NCBI RefSeq assembly: GCF_032854445.1
Contig: NC_088301.1
Coordinates: 3,164,001-3,228,000, forward strand
DNA: 64,000 nt
Source of the DNA: Liolophura sinensis
Lineage: Eukaryota; Mollusca; Polyplacophora; Chitonida; Chitonidae
Reading direction: 5' to 3'
A program made the translations under genes and the position numbers. The notes beneath the pieces were generated by a model. The model saw nothing but the letters and a program-made list of their open reading frames with translations. It made no database searches and was not told where the DNA came from. Positions 50,219 through 61,158 of the stretch are shown here, piece by piece (the first letter of the stretch is position 1; each line of letters opens with the position of its first letter).

Positions 50219-51713
50219 ATTATATATGAGGTAATAATAAATTTGCGAACATTGGGCCGCGATATGCTCTGAATTTATATTACTGTGTGTGTTATTTTCA
50301 GCTGGAAAGAAGACTATAGTTCTTCACTGTCACCCACTTTTAGTTTCATAGAAGCAATAGTTTCCGATCATGTGACCATCAAAAATACAAAAAAAAACCG
50401 CACAACTCACAGCTTTAACTGCAATTTGCGAAAAACTGTTTATAGCAGGAAGTAAAGTAAACCCAGATTCGTCTTCAACGGGTCAAACTGCCTTCAACTG
50501 CTTAAATTTTCTCAAACCACACTGTAGTTAAATTCGACATATGAAATTTCCAGGCAATCAGGAAAGTGGGTCTGTCGAAGAAGTTCCTTAAATTATTTCC
50601 ATATATAGGCTGTATATCCAATCTGGCGACTAAGTAGGTCAGCGGCGCGTAAAGTTTTATATGCCAGTACCTAGACCAAACTGTTTTGTATTGAACATTA
50701 TAAGAGGATAATAGTTGTGATTTGCAGTTTTCTAGAAAAACGACAAGAATCAAAGTACGAAAATATCGATAATCCGAGAACAAACTGCTGCCAGTTTGAA
50801 AGCCTAACTATTATATAGTGTGATTTACTGAGTCAGTGTGCTCACCTTATACCGCACTTCGCCAACTTTACCAACAAACTTCTTACATCAGAAAAGGTTG
50901 AGGCATTATACCTGGATCCGGACGCGCTCAAGTTATTAAAGGGGTTTATTTGTCTTAAGCACATAAGTACTTCTGGCCTCAAAAACTGAGACAATCAGTG
51001 GCATCTGGGTACTTTTGTCATATTTCTTACATCGCCAGAGCTATATATGGGAAATACGATGATGTCATTCATCCCGGACGGTATCTATCCGCGAAGGGAA
51101 AGTCTCCGACGGGCTTTATTCGCTCGGGACCAAAATAAATTCAAAAAATGTCCACCTACAATCAATGTAAACAGCATACTCGTAACACATTTTCGCCATT
51201 GTGAGTGTGAATGGCCGCCACATACCGGTCCTCGGGAGAATGTCAATATTTACTCGCGAAGGCACTATTAAAAATATTCTCACTTCTCTATTTGTTTTCG
51301 TTAGACTTTCTCCCGAGCCCATCATTTGATCCCATGTCATAAAAAGGTGGGGCGCCTCATAATTCCATGCCAATTATCCATCTGTTTTAGATGCTACTCT
51401 TCATAAAGTTATTATGTCGTTAGAGTGCAAACTGTTCGTACGGCTTAGCGGCACGCTCTTGAACGTGGGTGTGAAATATTTGGATCTATTGTTAGTGACA
51501 CGCGGAGAGAATCCAGCAATACAGCAATTCCCCGCCAAGCATTAGCTGGAGCACATGCTAAATGCTGGTTGGTCTCAACACTGTGCCGTTCTTTAGCTGC
51601 ATCGGAGACCTTAAAACGCCCAGGGAACCCAGATACTAAGTTTAGGGGCGTTCGTTTGCTCTAAAATTACAACATAAATGTGCGAGGTGATCCTTACATT
51701 TAAGAGAGCTATA
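50219..51713. other. No gene seen
   Basis: Unique DNA leading up to the possible signal-peptide exon at 51714. The overlapping frames at 51047-51373 on both strands are uninformative. Confidence 0.5.
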
Positions 51714-51800
51714 ATGCGAGCCGGATTATACATTTTGTGGACCTTAGTACTGATTATGAAAGATAACACGTATGCAGACGAGGCTGATGTTTTGAGAGAG
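51714..51800 (+). CDS. Possible first coding exon with signal peptide
   Basis: The ATG at 51714 opens 29 codons that end exactly at GAGAG|GTAATT, a strong donor-like site in phase 0. The peptide starts MRAGLYILWTLVLIMKDNTY, which looks like a secretory signal with a hydrophobic core at 5-15 and a possible cleavage after TYA. It continues with acidic ADEADVLRE. Secreted proteins and receptors such as Cys-loop channels often begin with an exon like this, but the stretch is too short to assign. An in-frame ATG lies 36 nt upstream at 51678. Read without splicing, the frame continues to 51878. No partner exon was recognised downstream. Confidence 0.25.
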
Positions 51801-52361
51801 GTAATTAAAAGTAAAAATAATGGCAAACGTCTTTTGGATGTACCAAAACCTTTTGTATGGTTACTTTTACTGCTTTGAAAATGATTTAAAAACCAGCAGA
51901 CAGAAAGTACAGTTTATACCCTTGTATCCTGAATCTGTTCAAGACTGGTTAACATATATACGTGATGTTACTAAATAACAGTCGTCAGATATGAGGTCCC
52001 GCAATATCCTGTACTTTCTCGCGATGTTGGATCATTTTTCCTCACAAGGACAGGGAAGACTGTGAAGACTTATAAAATATGTGCGAGATATATAGACAAA
52101 ACATGCAGGCATATACATAACAGATTACACGTGCTAGAACATGATATTAGTAGCCTCAGCTGTCCGTAACCACTATCTCAAACAAGCTACAGTTCTCTCA
52201 CTGTCAAACGTTAAATTCTTTCCCACAGTTCCATTGACGTCAAACCCAGAGTAACAGAATCCCTACTCATTGTCAAGCGCAAGCCTTTTCCAATAAGTTT
52301 TATAAGAAACAAATGTTGAGACAGAGTTTTTGTATTTTCTGATATCACGCCCTACCTCATC
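51801..52361. other. No gene seen
   Basis: If the exon at 51714-51800 is real this is intron. No second exon was recognised. Confidence 0.45.
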
Positions 52362-52475
52362 AATTTGACCCCAGCGAGTTAGTCGTTCCAGATTTCTGTA
52401 CAAATTTTGCTAGTAATAGCAGTGATATAAGCGAAAGTAGAGAGCGGCGCATGTGCTGTAAGGACTGTGACGTGC
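52362..52475 (+). repeat. Unnamed dispersed element E, copy 3
   Basis: It reads 'tttgaccccagcgagttag', 'cagatttctgtacaaatttt', 'gcagtgatataagcga', 'agagagcggcgcatgtgctg' and 'taaggactgtgacg', aligning with copies at 10.8 and 25.7 kb without large gaps. Confidence 0.65.
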
Positions 52476-53897
52476 AACACCAGCTAGGTCACGTGATAGA
52501 TGAGATTCCTCGAGACCATGTGATATACATGTATTAGTATGAGTACTATGCCCTAAGACTTACGCAGAGAGCAAAACAATTAAACAGTAACACAGGCAAC
52601 TAAGACAGCTTACTCTGAAAAAATATTGCCATACATATTGAAACATATGATACAAGATGCGGAATGTTTTGTGTGAGGCATCTACAACCACATTGTGTTG
52701 TGTCCTGCAGATGTTTTTAACTTGTGCAACAATCTTTAGTTTTTTGATTAATATTATTTATCGTCCCTTAAAGTGCTAGGAATTCAAAAGAGGAAATACA
52801 AATGCTAATGAGAAAAAGTCAATATACCATAGCCAACACAGTCAGACATCTTCCTGGAGAGTTGTTCTAAGTGGTGATACTTGTCCTATACTTAACAGGT
52901 GGTATGTCAGTAGCGATGAGAATTTGATCTATTCCGGCTAGAGGTTATTAAAAGCATCTTGAAGCTATTTAACATGACAAATGACAGGTGACAGTTTTGC
53001 CAACCCATTCACGAAAAATCGCGTCAGAGAGTTTTATGCAGTTTTAATTTTGGAGACGGGAGAATGGGACTTGTTACCACTCTGAGTGCCCAGTGTTTAT
53101 CACGAAGTAATAAACTAGCACTCGGACGGGATTACTGATAACCGTAAGTGAGGCGGCGTTCACAAGGGCCATTCTGCTTGAGCCACGACAACTAAGTGAT
53201 TGTCAGCTATACAGCCAGTAAGCTGTCCAAAGGTCCTGTTTGCCTGTGTAAACACACCCAACTGTTCAATAACGTGTATCAGGTTGTCTGCTCGGCAAGG
53301 AATTGGCTAGCTCTCAGCGTGTTTGGCTTTTTGTATATGTGGTTTACACCGTTACATATTTATAATTACAGGCTTGCTTTCAGGGGAAACCAAACTATTC
53401 CTTTAAGTGGCCGAAGAATTTGTTGGACGTGAAGTTAAAGTCGAGGGATGGATTCAAACAACACACTTTCCGCGTAACAATTTTGTTCGGAGAATTGTGG
53501 TCTTCGGTATAGCTTATCTTATGTGAAAACAGCCGGGGGAAAATGCACGGTTTAATATAGATCAAAATGGGTTGGTTTTTCTTTTTTTTTTTTTTTTTTT
53601 TGCTCTTTAACAATAGCAACAACTACTGATAAGCAATGTTTCTGACGTACGTAAATATCACTTTTAACACTATACGTAGCCATGGCCAGCATGCTACATG
53701 AGCATCTTGCAGTGTTTTATACCAGTTCAATTAAGAAGATCCGATTTCAAATCCAGGTGTGAATCGGCGTTTATATTTTCAGAGCCAATCATGATCACGC
53801 CATGAAGACGTCATAATGTATATTTCGCCAACCGCACCTACCTGATCCATGGGTTCATATTAGGGAATGCTACAGGAAAATTTCATCGCTCTTCTGT
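52476..53897. other. No gene seen
   Basis: Unique DNA with the poly-T tract at 53579. Confidence 0.55.
53579..53601. repeat. Poly-T tract
   Basis: About 20 T in a row after CTTTTC. No SINE body is attached on either side. Confidence 0.85.
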
Positions 53898-54226
53898 AGA
53901 TCGACCGCTTCGGTGACATAATGATTAGACGGTCCCCTTCCAAGTCGAGAGACCCGGGATCAAACCCGGTTCGGGTCATACCAAAGGCTTGTTATTTGTT
54001 GCGCCCAGTATGGAGGGATTGAAGCACGGAAACAGAACTGGTTGGCTCAGTGTCAGTATAATGTGACTGGGTGGGATGTCTTATCTTGTGTCTTCGACAT
54101 GATACTTCAGTGGCGGCAGCACTTTGGCGGCATGCAATTCGCCCCTGCTACAAGAAGGCACATTATATGTGCACAGCTAATGAATCCTCGGTGTCATATG
54201 ACTGAAAATTTGTTAAGCACGAAGCA
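53898..54226 (+). mobile_element. Family D SINE, nearly full length, tail missing
   Basis: A tRNA-like head ('gaccgcttcggtgacataat', B-box 'gggatcaaacccggttcggg') is followed by 'gtcagtataatgtgactggg', 'cttcgacatgatacttcagt', 'aagaaggcacattatatgtg' and 'gtcatatgactgaaaatttg', ending at AAGCACGAAGC. The (ACTC)n tail is not present. A chance 103-codon frame lies over it. Confidence 0.85.
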
Positions 54227-55780
54227 TGAATTGACTGGGACTCACATTTCTTATTTCAACCGCACCAAAAGACAACTGGATATCTCCCCAGTAACACATC
54301 TTAAACATGATGACGCTCCGATAATGCATCACATTATAGAGGGTGGGTCATAATGCAGCAACATTGCTCGTGTCAATTAACAAATGGCCACTTTATTAAA
54401 AAATTAAAGATATGTTTTATTTCACTTGACACAGTTGTTAAGAACTGTTTGTAAGTTCAACACAAAGTCAACATAACATTTGCGGTTACAGCCGTGTGAA
54501 CACGTTTTCGGCTTGTGGTAAAGAGGCTCGCGGTTAAGCGGCTCGGGTTTTTTTTGTTGTGAGCTCGTGGTTTGTGGTTACACGATATCTTTGCGGTTTG
54601 CTATCACGTCAAAATATGTCATTTCAATTGAGCCAGCATATGTCTTAGATATGCACTTATCTTGGAAACGTTTTAAAGCTACGGTTACATAGCCATCATT
54701 ATAAGGTATTTAGGTTATAATTACAGGAGAGAACGAAGGTTGTGTCCCTGGCATGGTTCTGAAGTTGACCGTGCAGAATCGATTGACCTGGGTTCAATTC
54801 CTGATCGGGTCTTCCTGAAGACTTTTTTAAATTAATATTCGGAAATTCTGCTGATTTAATAAGGAAATGAGGGACACCACTGTACAGCAGACAGCATTTT
54901 CACTCTGCAGAGGATTTAAGCTTTTGTTGTATCTGAGATGTAATGTATTCTTCTCTACAGTAATCCCCCTAAAGACAACGACTACGTGTGATTAATCTGT
55001 GCTATCAGTCTGAGTGGATCTAAAACATCCAGGTCAACTAACTTATAATCACTACACAGCAGGTGTATGTCAAACTGTATAATCACAAAACGCCTAGCCT
55101 GTTCGCCTGTCGTATTGTTTGGTGTCCTTAAAAGCAAACGAGAAAGACTTCGGGTTATACCGACAATGTTAGCATTTTCTCTTCTGCATATTTCATGCAG
55201 TTGCATATAAACTTGACAGGTAAAAACCTAAAGCATTTCGCACATTGTTTACAGTTAATAACGCTATACAAGTGTTCAAATAAAACAATACAGAATACTA
55301 GACCATATAGGTGTCTTGGTTGTGTGACACACAAGCATGGTAGCACGCAGGTAAGTTACACAGCAAACGACGGGCCATATAGGTGACCAAATCAAACACA
55401 TAATACCATGAAAAACCACAATCCAAGTGTAGACATATTAACGTCAGGGGCGTAATGCAAAGGTTTGACATTCATTGTATCTGTAAGTGAGTCATCTGAT
55501 AAATACTATTTTGACATGTACATTGATTTTCTTCTAGAAGTGTAGTAGTTATAAATCACTGCTATTCCCCATTTACACAGCTGGGTACGGCTTTTTTCAA
55601 CGGACAATAACCTTAAATGGTTGAGAAAGACGGGTAAACGGGGCGCGGGTCTAACCCAAAGCATATAAAATACCACGGGGATTCCCAGCCAAATGTTATC
55701 CGCTGACAATTATCTCGCAGACCTACATCAAAAGATGCTCGGCTTACGTCCATCCTGCCTATCCAAACATCTGTAGCGAC
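54227..55780. other. No gene seen
   Basis: It contains the SINE head fragment at 54760. The remainder is unique AT-rich DNA up to the 71-bp satellite. Confidence 0.55.
54760..54822 (+). mobile_element. tRNA-like SINE head fragment
   Basis: It carries 'ttgaccgtgcagaatcgatt', B-box 'gggttcaattcctgatcggg' and then 'tcttcctgaagact'. It resembles the start of family D but stops there. Confidence 0.5.
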
Positions 55781-57271
55781 ATGAATTTGTACAACAACGA
55801 CTCTTTCGGATGGCGCTGTGTCACGCACAATTTAATGTCCAGACACACAACCACAATTTGTACAACAACGACTCTTTCAGATGGCGCTGTATCACGCAGA
55901 ATTTAATGTCCATACACACAACCACAATTTGTACAACAACGACTCTTTCAGATAGCGCTGTATCACGCAGAATTTAATGTCCAGACACACAACCACAATT
56001 TGTACAACAACGACTCTTTCAGATGGCGCTGTATCACGCAGAATTTAATGTCCATACACACAACCACAATTTGTACAACAACGACTCTTTCAGATAGCGC
56101 TGTATCACGCAGAATTTAATGTCCAGACACACAACCACAATTTGTACAACAACGACTCTTTCAGATAGCGCTGTATCACGCAGAATTTAATGTCCAGACA
56201 CACAACCACAATTTGTACAACAACGACTCTTTCAGATAGCGCTGTATCACGCAGAATTTAATGTCCATACACACAACCACAATTTGTACAACAACGACTC
56301 TTTCAGATAGCGCTGTATCACGCAGAATTTAATGTCCATACACACAACCACAATTTGTACAACAACGACTCTTTCAGATGGCGCTGTATCACGCAGAATT
56401 TAATGTCCATACACACAACCACAATTTGTACAACAACGACTCTTTCAGATGGCGTTGCATCACGCAGAATTTAATGTCCAGACACACAACCACAATTTGT
56501 ACAACAACGACTCTTTCAGATGGCGCTGTATCACGCACAATTTAATGTCCATACACACAACCACAATTTGTACAACAACGACTCTTTCAGATAGCGCTGT
56601 ATCACGCAGAATTTAATGTCCAGACACACAACCACAATTTGTACAACAACGACTCTTTCAGATGGCGCTGTATCACGCAGAAATTAATGTCCATACACAC
56701 AACCACAATTTGTACAACAACGACTCTTTCAGATAGCGCTGTATCACGCAGAATTTAATGTCCATACACACAACCACAATTTGTACAACAACGACTCTTT
56801 CAGATAGCGCTGTATCACGCAGAATTTAATGTCCAGACACACAACCACAATTTGTACAACAACGACTCTTTCAGATGGCGCTGTATCACGCAGAATTTAA
56901 TGTCCAGACACACAACCACAATTTGTACAACAACGACTCTTTCAGATGGCGCTGTACCACGCAGAATTTAATGTCCAGACACACAACCACAATTTGTACA
57001 ACAACGACTCTTTCAGATGGCGCTGTATCACGCAGAATTTAATGTCCAGACACACAACCACAATTTGTACAACAACGACTCTTTCAGATGGCGCTGTATC
57101 ACGCAGAATTTAATGTCCATACACACAACCACGATTTGTACAACAACGACTCTTTCAGATGGCGCTGTATCACGCAGAATTTAATGTCCAGACACACAAC
57201 CACAATTTGTACAACAACGACTCTTTCAGATGGCGCTGTATCACGCAGAATTTAATGTCCAGACACACAAC
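55781..57271. repeat. 71-bp satellite, 21 complete units
   Basis: The array spans 1491 bp, exactly 21 x 71. Units read 'cacaatttgtacaacaacga' + 'ctctttcagatggcgctgta' + 'tcacgcagaatttaatgtcc' + 'agacacacaac'. Almost all differences are at two sites: GATGGCG/GATAGCG and CCAGAC/CCATAC. The first unit is the most diverged at its start. Two units equal 142 bp, near nucleosome-core length; that may be coincidence. Confidence 0.97.
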
Positions 57272-58242
57272 CATCCGCAACAACAACAAAGCAAAAAATA
57301 AGAAACTGCTTTGCACATTCAAGCTTATGTGAAGACAAAATGTACAAAATATTCCCAGCACATCATGGACTACAATGAAACTTTGCATCACTGTTCTAGG
57401 TTGAAATCGAGTATTCTTATTGTCTCGCACACATATCGGGCAAGATTTATTTGGACTCTCACTGAGTTACAGGATTGGTGTTCGGTGCGTTTAATGACAC
57501 AGGGTTTATTTCAGTAATGTTTCTTACCATATAAACTTCAAGCACTGTTCTGCAAAGTGTAGGATAAAATAAAGTGGATACAGTGTACACTTGTAAGCTT
57601 CGTTTTATCACGGATGTGAAGCGATCACAGGCGAGTAAATTAAACTTAAACCTGGTATGGCAAAGGGGGGATTGACCCACAGAGGTCAAAATTCAAACAT
57701 CCCAGCACAGTTCTGTAAATTTCCGAATCAAAAGTATAAAAATTGGCCAAAGCGCTCATATACCCGTCATGGTCATAGAAGAGTTGGTTAGTTAGTAATA
57801 ACCCGCTACAAACGCACTCTCGATCAAAAACGCACAATTTTGGTGTAATAAATGAGGCACGGTGATTTTAATTTACAGTATGAAGATCGAGGAAATTATT
57901 TTTACTGGTTTTTACTGCTGTCAAAGTTCAGCTAACGTTTGTCATCGTATGAAAAATCATAAACTTTATAATGTGATCAGTTTTATCATACTGTGACAAG
58001 TTTAAAACTGTTATTTTGTGCCGAAGCTGATAAGGCACCATCTATATTACAGTGCCTTAAGGTCACAGCGGTGGACACTTAGCACTTTCCAATCCCATTG
58101 AAATTTTCTTTTTTTTCAAACTTTGTTTGACTAATTATATTGGTCTTTGACCATATTGTATAAAACAAGTATTACCATGAATTAGGGAACTGATATTTGC
58201 AAATACGTAACATGTGGCAACTACATGGCAATAATACGTAAA
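57272..58242. other. No gene seen
   Basis: Unique DNA after the satellite. If the minus-strand exon at 58243 is real, its 3' UTR would lie in the right part. Confidence 0.5.
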
Positions 58243-58577
58243 TTATCTTTGAGTTTCCCGCTCGTCATCTTCATTCGTCATCTGGAGCTTTACGTTACAC
58301 GCTTGTGATATAGCAGGAAAAATTGTTAAGTGCAACGTAATACCCCAAACATACATATAACAAGAAAAGAGAAATAAATCAGAACTGAAAGAAAGAAGTG
58401 ACCCTACGAAGGAATCAGCAACTGTGAATGGCTGCTGTGTAAAGTCTGGGTAGAAATTAAAATCCGTTACACACTTTAGAAGCTCACCACTGGTCATATA
58501 TATGACGTATGAAGATATGAATATTGATAAGTACTTGGCGCCCGTGATTCCGAGTCTGCTTTTGTGTGTTGCCTGCA
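58243..58577 (-). CDS. Possible terminal exon of a membrane protein (unrecognised)
   Basis: On the minus strand an acceptor-like site, 'gccgtttttgcag', is followed by 110 codons that run to a TAA at 58243. There is no ATG at the left edge, so this would be an internal-to-last exon. The product has one hydrophobic stretch near residues 15-31 (YLSIFISSYVIYM), a polar segment with FNFYPDFTQQ, a longer hydrophobic stretch near 57-90 containing SFVGSLLSFSSDLFLFSCYM, and a charged tail NEDDERETQR. That looks like two or three membrane segments with a cytoplasmic tail. I do not recognise a family. No AATAAA was seen close downstream. A chance opening in T-rich DNA is a real alternative. Confidence 0.25.
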
Positions 58578-60372
58578 CTGCAAAAACGGCGTTTAGAGCC
58601 TAAACGTAAATCTAAGCGCATATTTTGTCCGATATTTTTACACGTTTACAACATTAATACGTTGTACTCCTGAACAGTTTAGTCATTTAGCATATTCCTA
58701 AACACGTGCCTTGACTCTATCTAGGCAAAAAATGTTTATCGTCTAAACACGTTAAAGGAAACCAGTTTAAACCAGTTTATACCAGTTAAAGAATGACTAA
58801 TGAAGACAAAAGTAGGAAACAAATAAAATACATTTATTTTCATCTCACATTCGTATTCTGTGGTTCACAGCAGTTTGTGTTAATACCATGTGTTCTGAAT
58901 TGAACATTTAGATTAAAGAAAAACAGTTTTACAACAGTGCATATAATACACGAAAAAGTAAGCCTTAATTTACTTCATCTTTTACATGATAGAAGATATA
59001 TATTTATTGTGACTCATACTGTAGGATACATACAAAAATGAAAAAGCAAAAGCAGGATTTATTTTTCATGACTACCAAAATATGAAACCTGTTTTTAGGC
59101 AAGTCTAAGGTATAAAATAACAGACTTAAAGTAACAAAAAATACTTTATTGATCTACTGCTTGCATATGAAGAATTCTGACCTAATGCATTTACAAGAAT
59201 GTGCTCGAATGTGCCTTACGGAAGGCATTTATCAAAAGGTTGGGAGCCAACAAAAAACGAGTATCGTCCAATCCACTTCTCACAACACATCCACCAGAGG
59301 GAGGGAAGGGTGACATTCTACTTACACCCCTTAACAACAAAAGTGTCTATTAAAAGTACAAAGAATATGTGTCCTTCGCTCTGCTGGACGCCACAATATG
59401 AGCATAATCTAACAGGCTATGGCATTTGGGCTTTGAGGTAAAAAAGTATATTCTTTCACAATGCCTTATTTAGAAAATGCCCTGAATTTACACGTGTAAA
59501 TAGTCCCATACGTGTATATTACATAATACTACGGAAACATTTCAAACCACTAAACTAGTTAAGAACATATGCACAAACAGAAGATACTCACTTCACTGCC
59601 TCTATCAGTGTGATCAGATCAGAAAAGGATGTCACGTTTTTGTTGCAGTGATGTCCTTCTATGCAGTACAGTTAGAACTGAACAGATTCCTTTATAATGT
59701 GGAAAAAATGGAACACTATATTACAGAATTCTTGACCACCATCAAGCAGCCAAATTTTGAAAGGCGATTAACAAAACTGTGAAAACTACTTGACATAACT
59801 GTTTATAGAGACTCGAAATCATCATCTGACGTACTAACTAAAGCAACAGACCGAATCTAAAAATGGTTATCTAATTAATCCGTGGATTACAACAACAACA
59901 CTTGCTCTTTGTTTGAAGAAGTGAAGGTGATATACCATTTCATATTTCCTTTATCCATCATTTTGAGCAGTTTTACATCAAAGATGATTTAACTCACCTG
60001 TAGTCTTTTGATGTGATGATGTAGAAAACAGAGAAACAGGGTAAAAGTAGACTGGAGAGAGAAGCACGGTAACGAAGAAATCCTCTGTAAGAGCCCGATT
60101 TCGTGCCAGAAAACGATTAGTTATCATGCGTCACTCCAAGGACACTCAAGCCCCAATATCACATGGGCGTGTTGTGATACATTAGATAACATCCCTGATG
60201 GGTTTTTTTTTCTTTTTTTTCTAAATGAAGAATTTTCGAACTGAGGCTAAAACGAAACATAGTTCTGCATGAGCGCAAATTTAGACAAAGCTATATATAG
60301 TGCATTCATCTAAGAAAATACATTGTAGTGCCCTATTTTTGTATCATTCTAAGTTAACATATTTGAGCGGCT
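58578..60372. other. No gene seen
   Basis: AT-rich unique DNA. 'accagtttaaaccagtttat'-type near-repeats lie at about 58760-58785. Confidence 0.5.
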
Positions 60373-60649
60373 ATATTTATTTATTTATTTATTTTCATTG
60401 GTGTTTTACGCAGTATTCAAGAACATTTCACTTATACGACGGTAACCGGCATTATGGTGGGAGGAAACCGGCCTAGAGCCCGGACGAAACCCACGATCAT
60501 CCGCAGGTTGATGACAAACCTTCCCATGTATGGTCGGAGAGGAAGCCAGCATGAGATGGACTTGAACTCAAAACGACCGCATTGATGAGAGGTTCCTGAC
60601 TTACTGCGCCGCGCTGATAAGTTAACCCCCTCAGCCACGGAGGCCCCGA
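60373..60649 (-). mobile_element. Family A SINE, full length
   Basis: The minus strand starts 'ggggcctccgtggctgaggg', with B-box 'gagttcaagtccatctcatg', GC-rich block 'cgtccgggctctaggcc', the shared 3' end and (AAATA)n. Short similar flanks (gagcggc/gagcgcc) may be a decayed target-site duplication. Confidence 0.9.
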
Positions 60650-61076
60650 GCGCCTTCTGTGCAAGTCGTCCATACGTTTTGGGATTATACTCAACAGACA
60701 AGTGCAAACTTTGTCATAAATTATTGTAGTCTACATGTATATGATGTAAACGTAAAGAGAACATATTTAACTCTGAACATACTTAGCGGTCAACAAGTTT
60801 AGGAATGCGCTTAAATAAAAGCTGAAGCCAAATATATGTGTAGATTCTAAATACGTACATGTTTGGATGTCAGATTGGTTAGGAGAGCAAACGTTAAAGA
60901 CACTTAACGTTTTCGCATATCAAACATGTTTAGGTCACTCGTGCTTTAGCTAACGACGCACTTCTGTGTGGAACATTTTGAAATACAGTAAAAAAAAATA
61001 ACAAGATTTTCGGTTAGAAGTTACCTAATTTCAATGACCTGAAAACTGAAAACCACGAGAGCTAGAAATTTATCAG

Positions 61077-61158
61077 TTGCGCCTAGCACCAGGTGGCTAC
61101 TTCAACTCCTCTCTTTATACCGGACTGGCGAGTATTGTAGCCATAGGGACAACCAGTG
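61077..61158 (+). CDS. Possible short internal exon (unrecognised)
   Basis: A GC3-rich stretch lies between 'aatttatcag' and a strong donor-like site, CCAGTG|GTAAGC. One frame reads LRLAPGGYFNSSLYTGLASI and then VAIGTTSG, which is hydrophobic and codon-like. A second frame is also open across it. There is no family assignment and no neighbouring exon on this strand. The evidence is only the splice-site pair and base composition. Confidence 0.18.

Noticed and set aside
54042-54353. 103-codon plus-strand frame
   Set aside because: It lies within a family D SINE; the same words occur in copies elsewhere with stops.
55781-57271. CRISPR array
   Set aside because: The whole 71-bp unit is conserved with no variable spacers, and the genome is eukaryotic.
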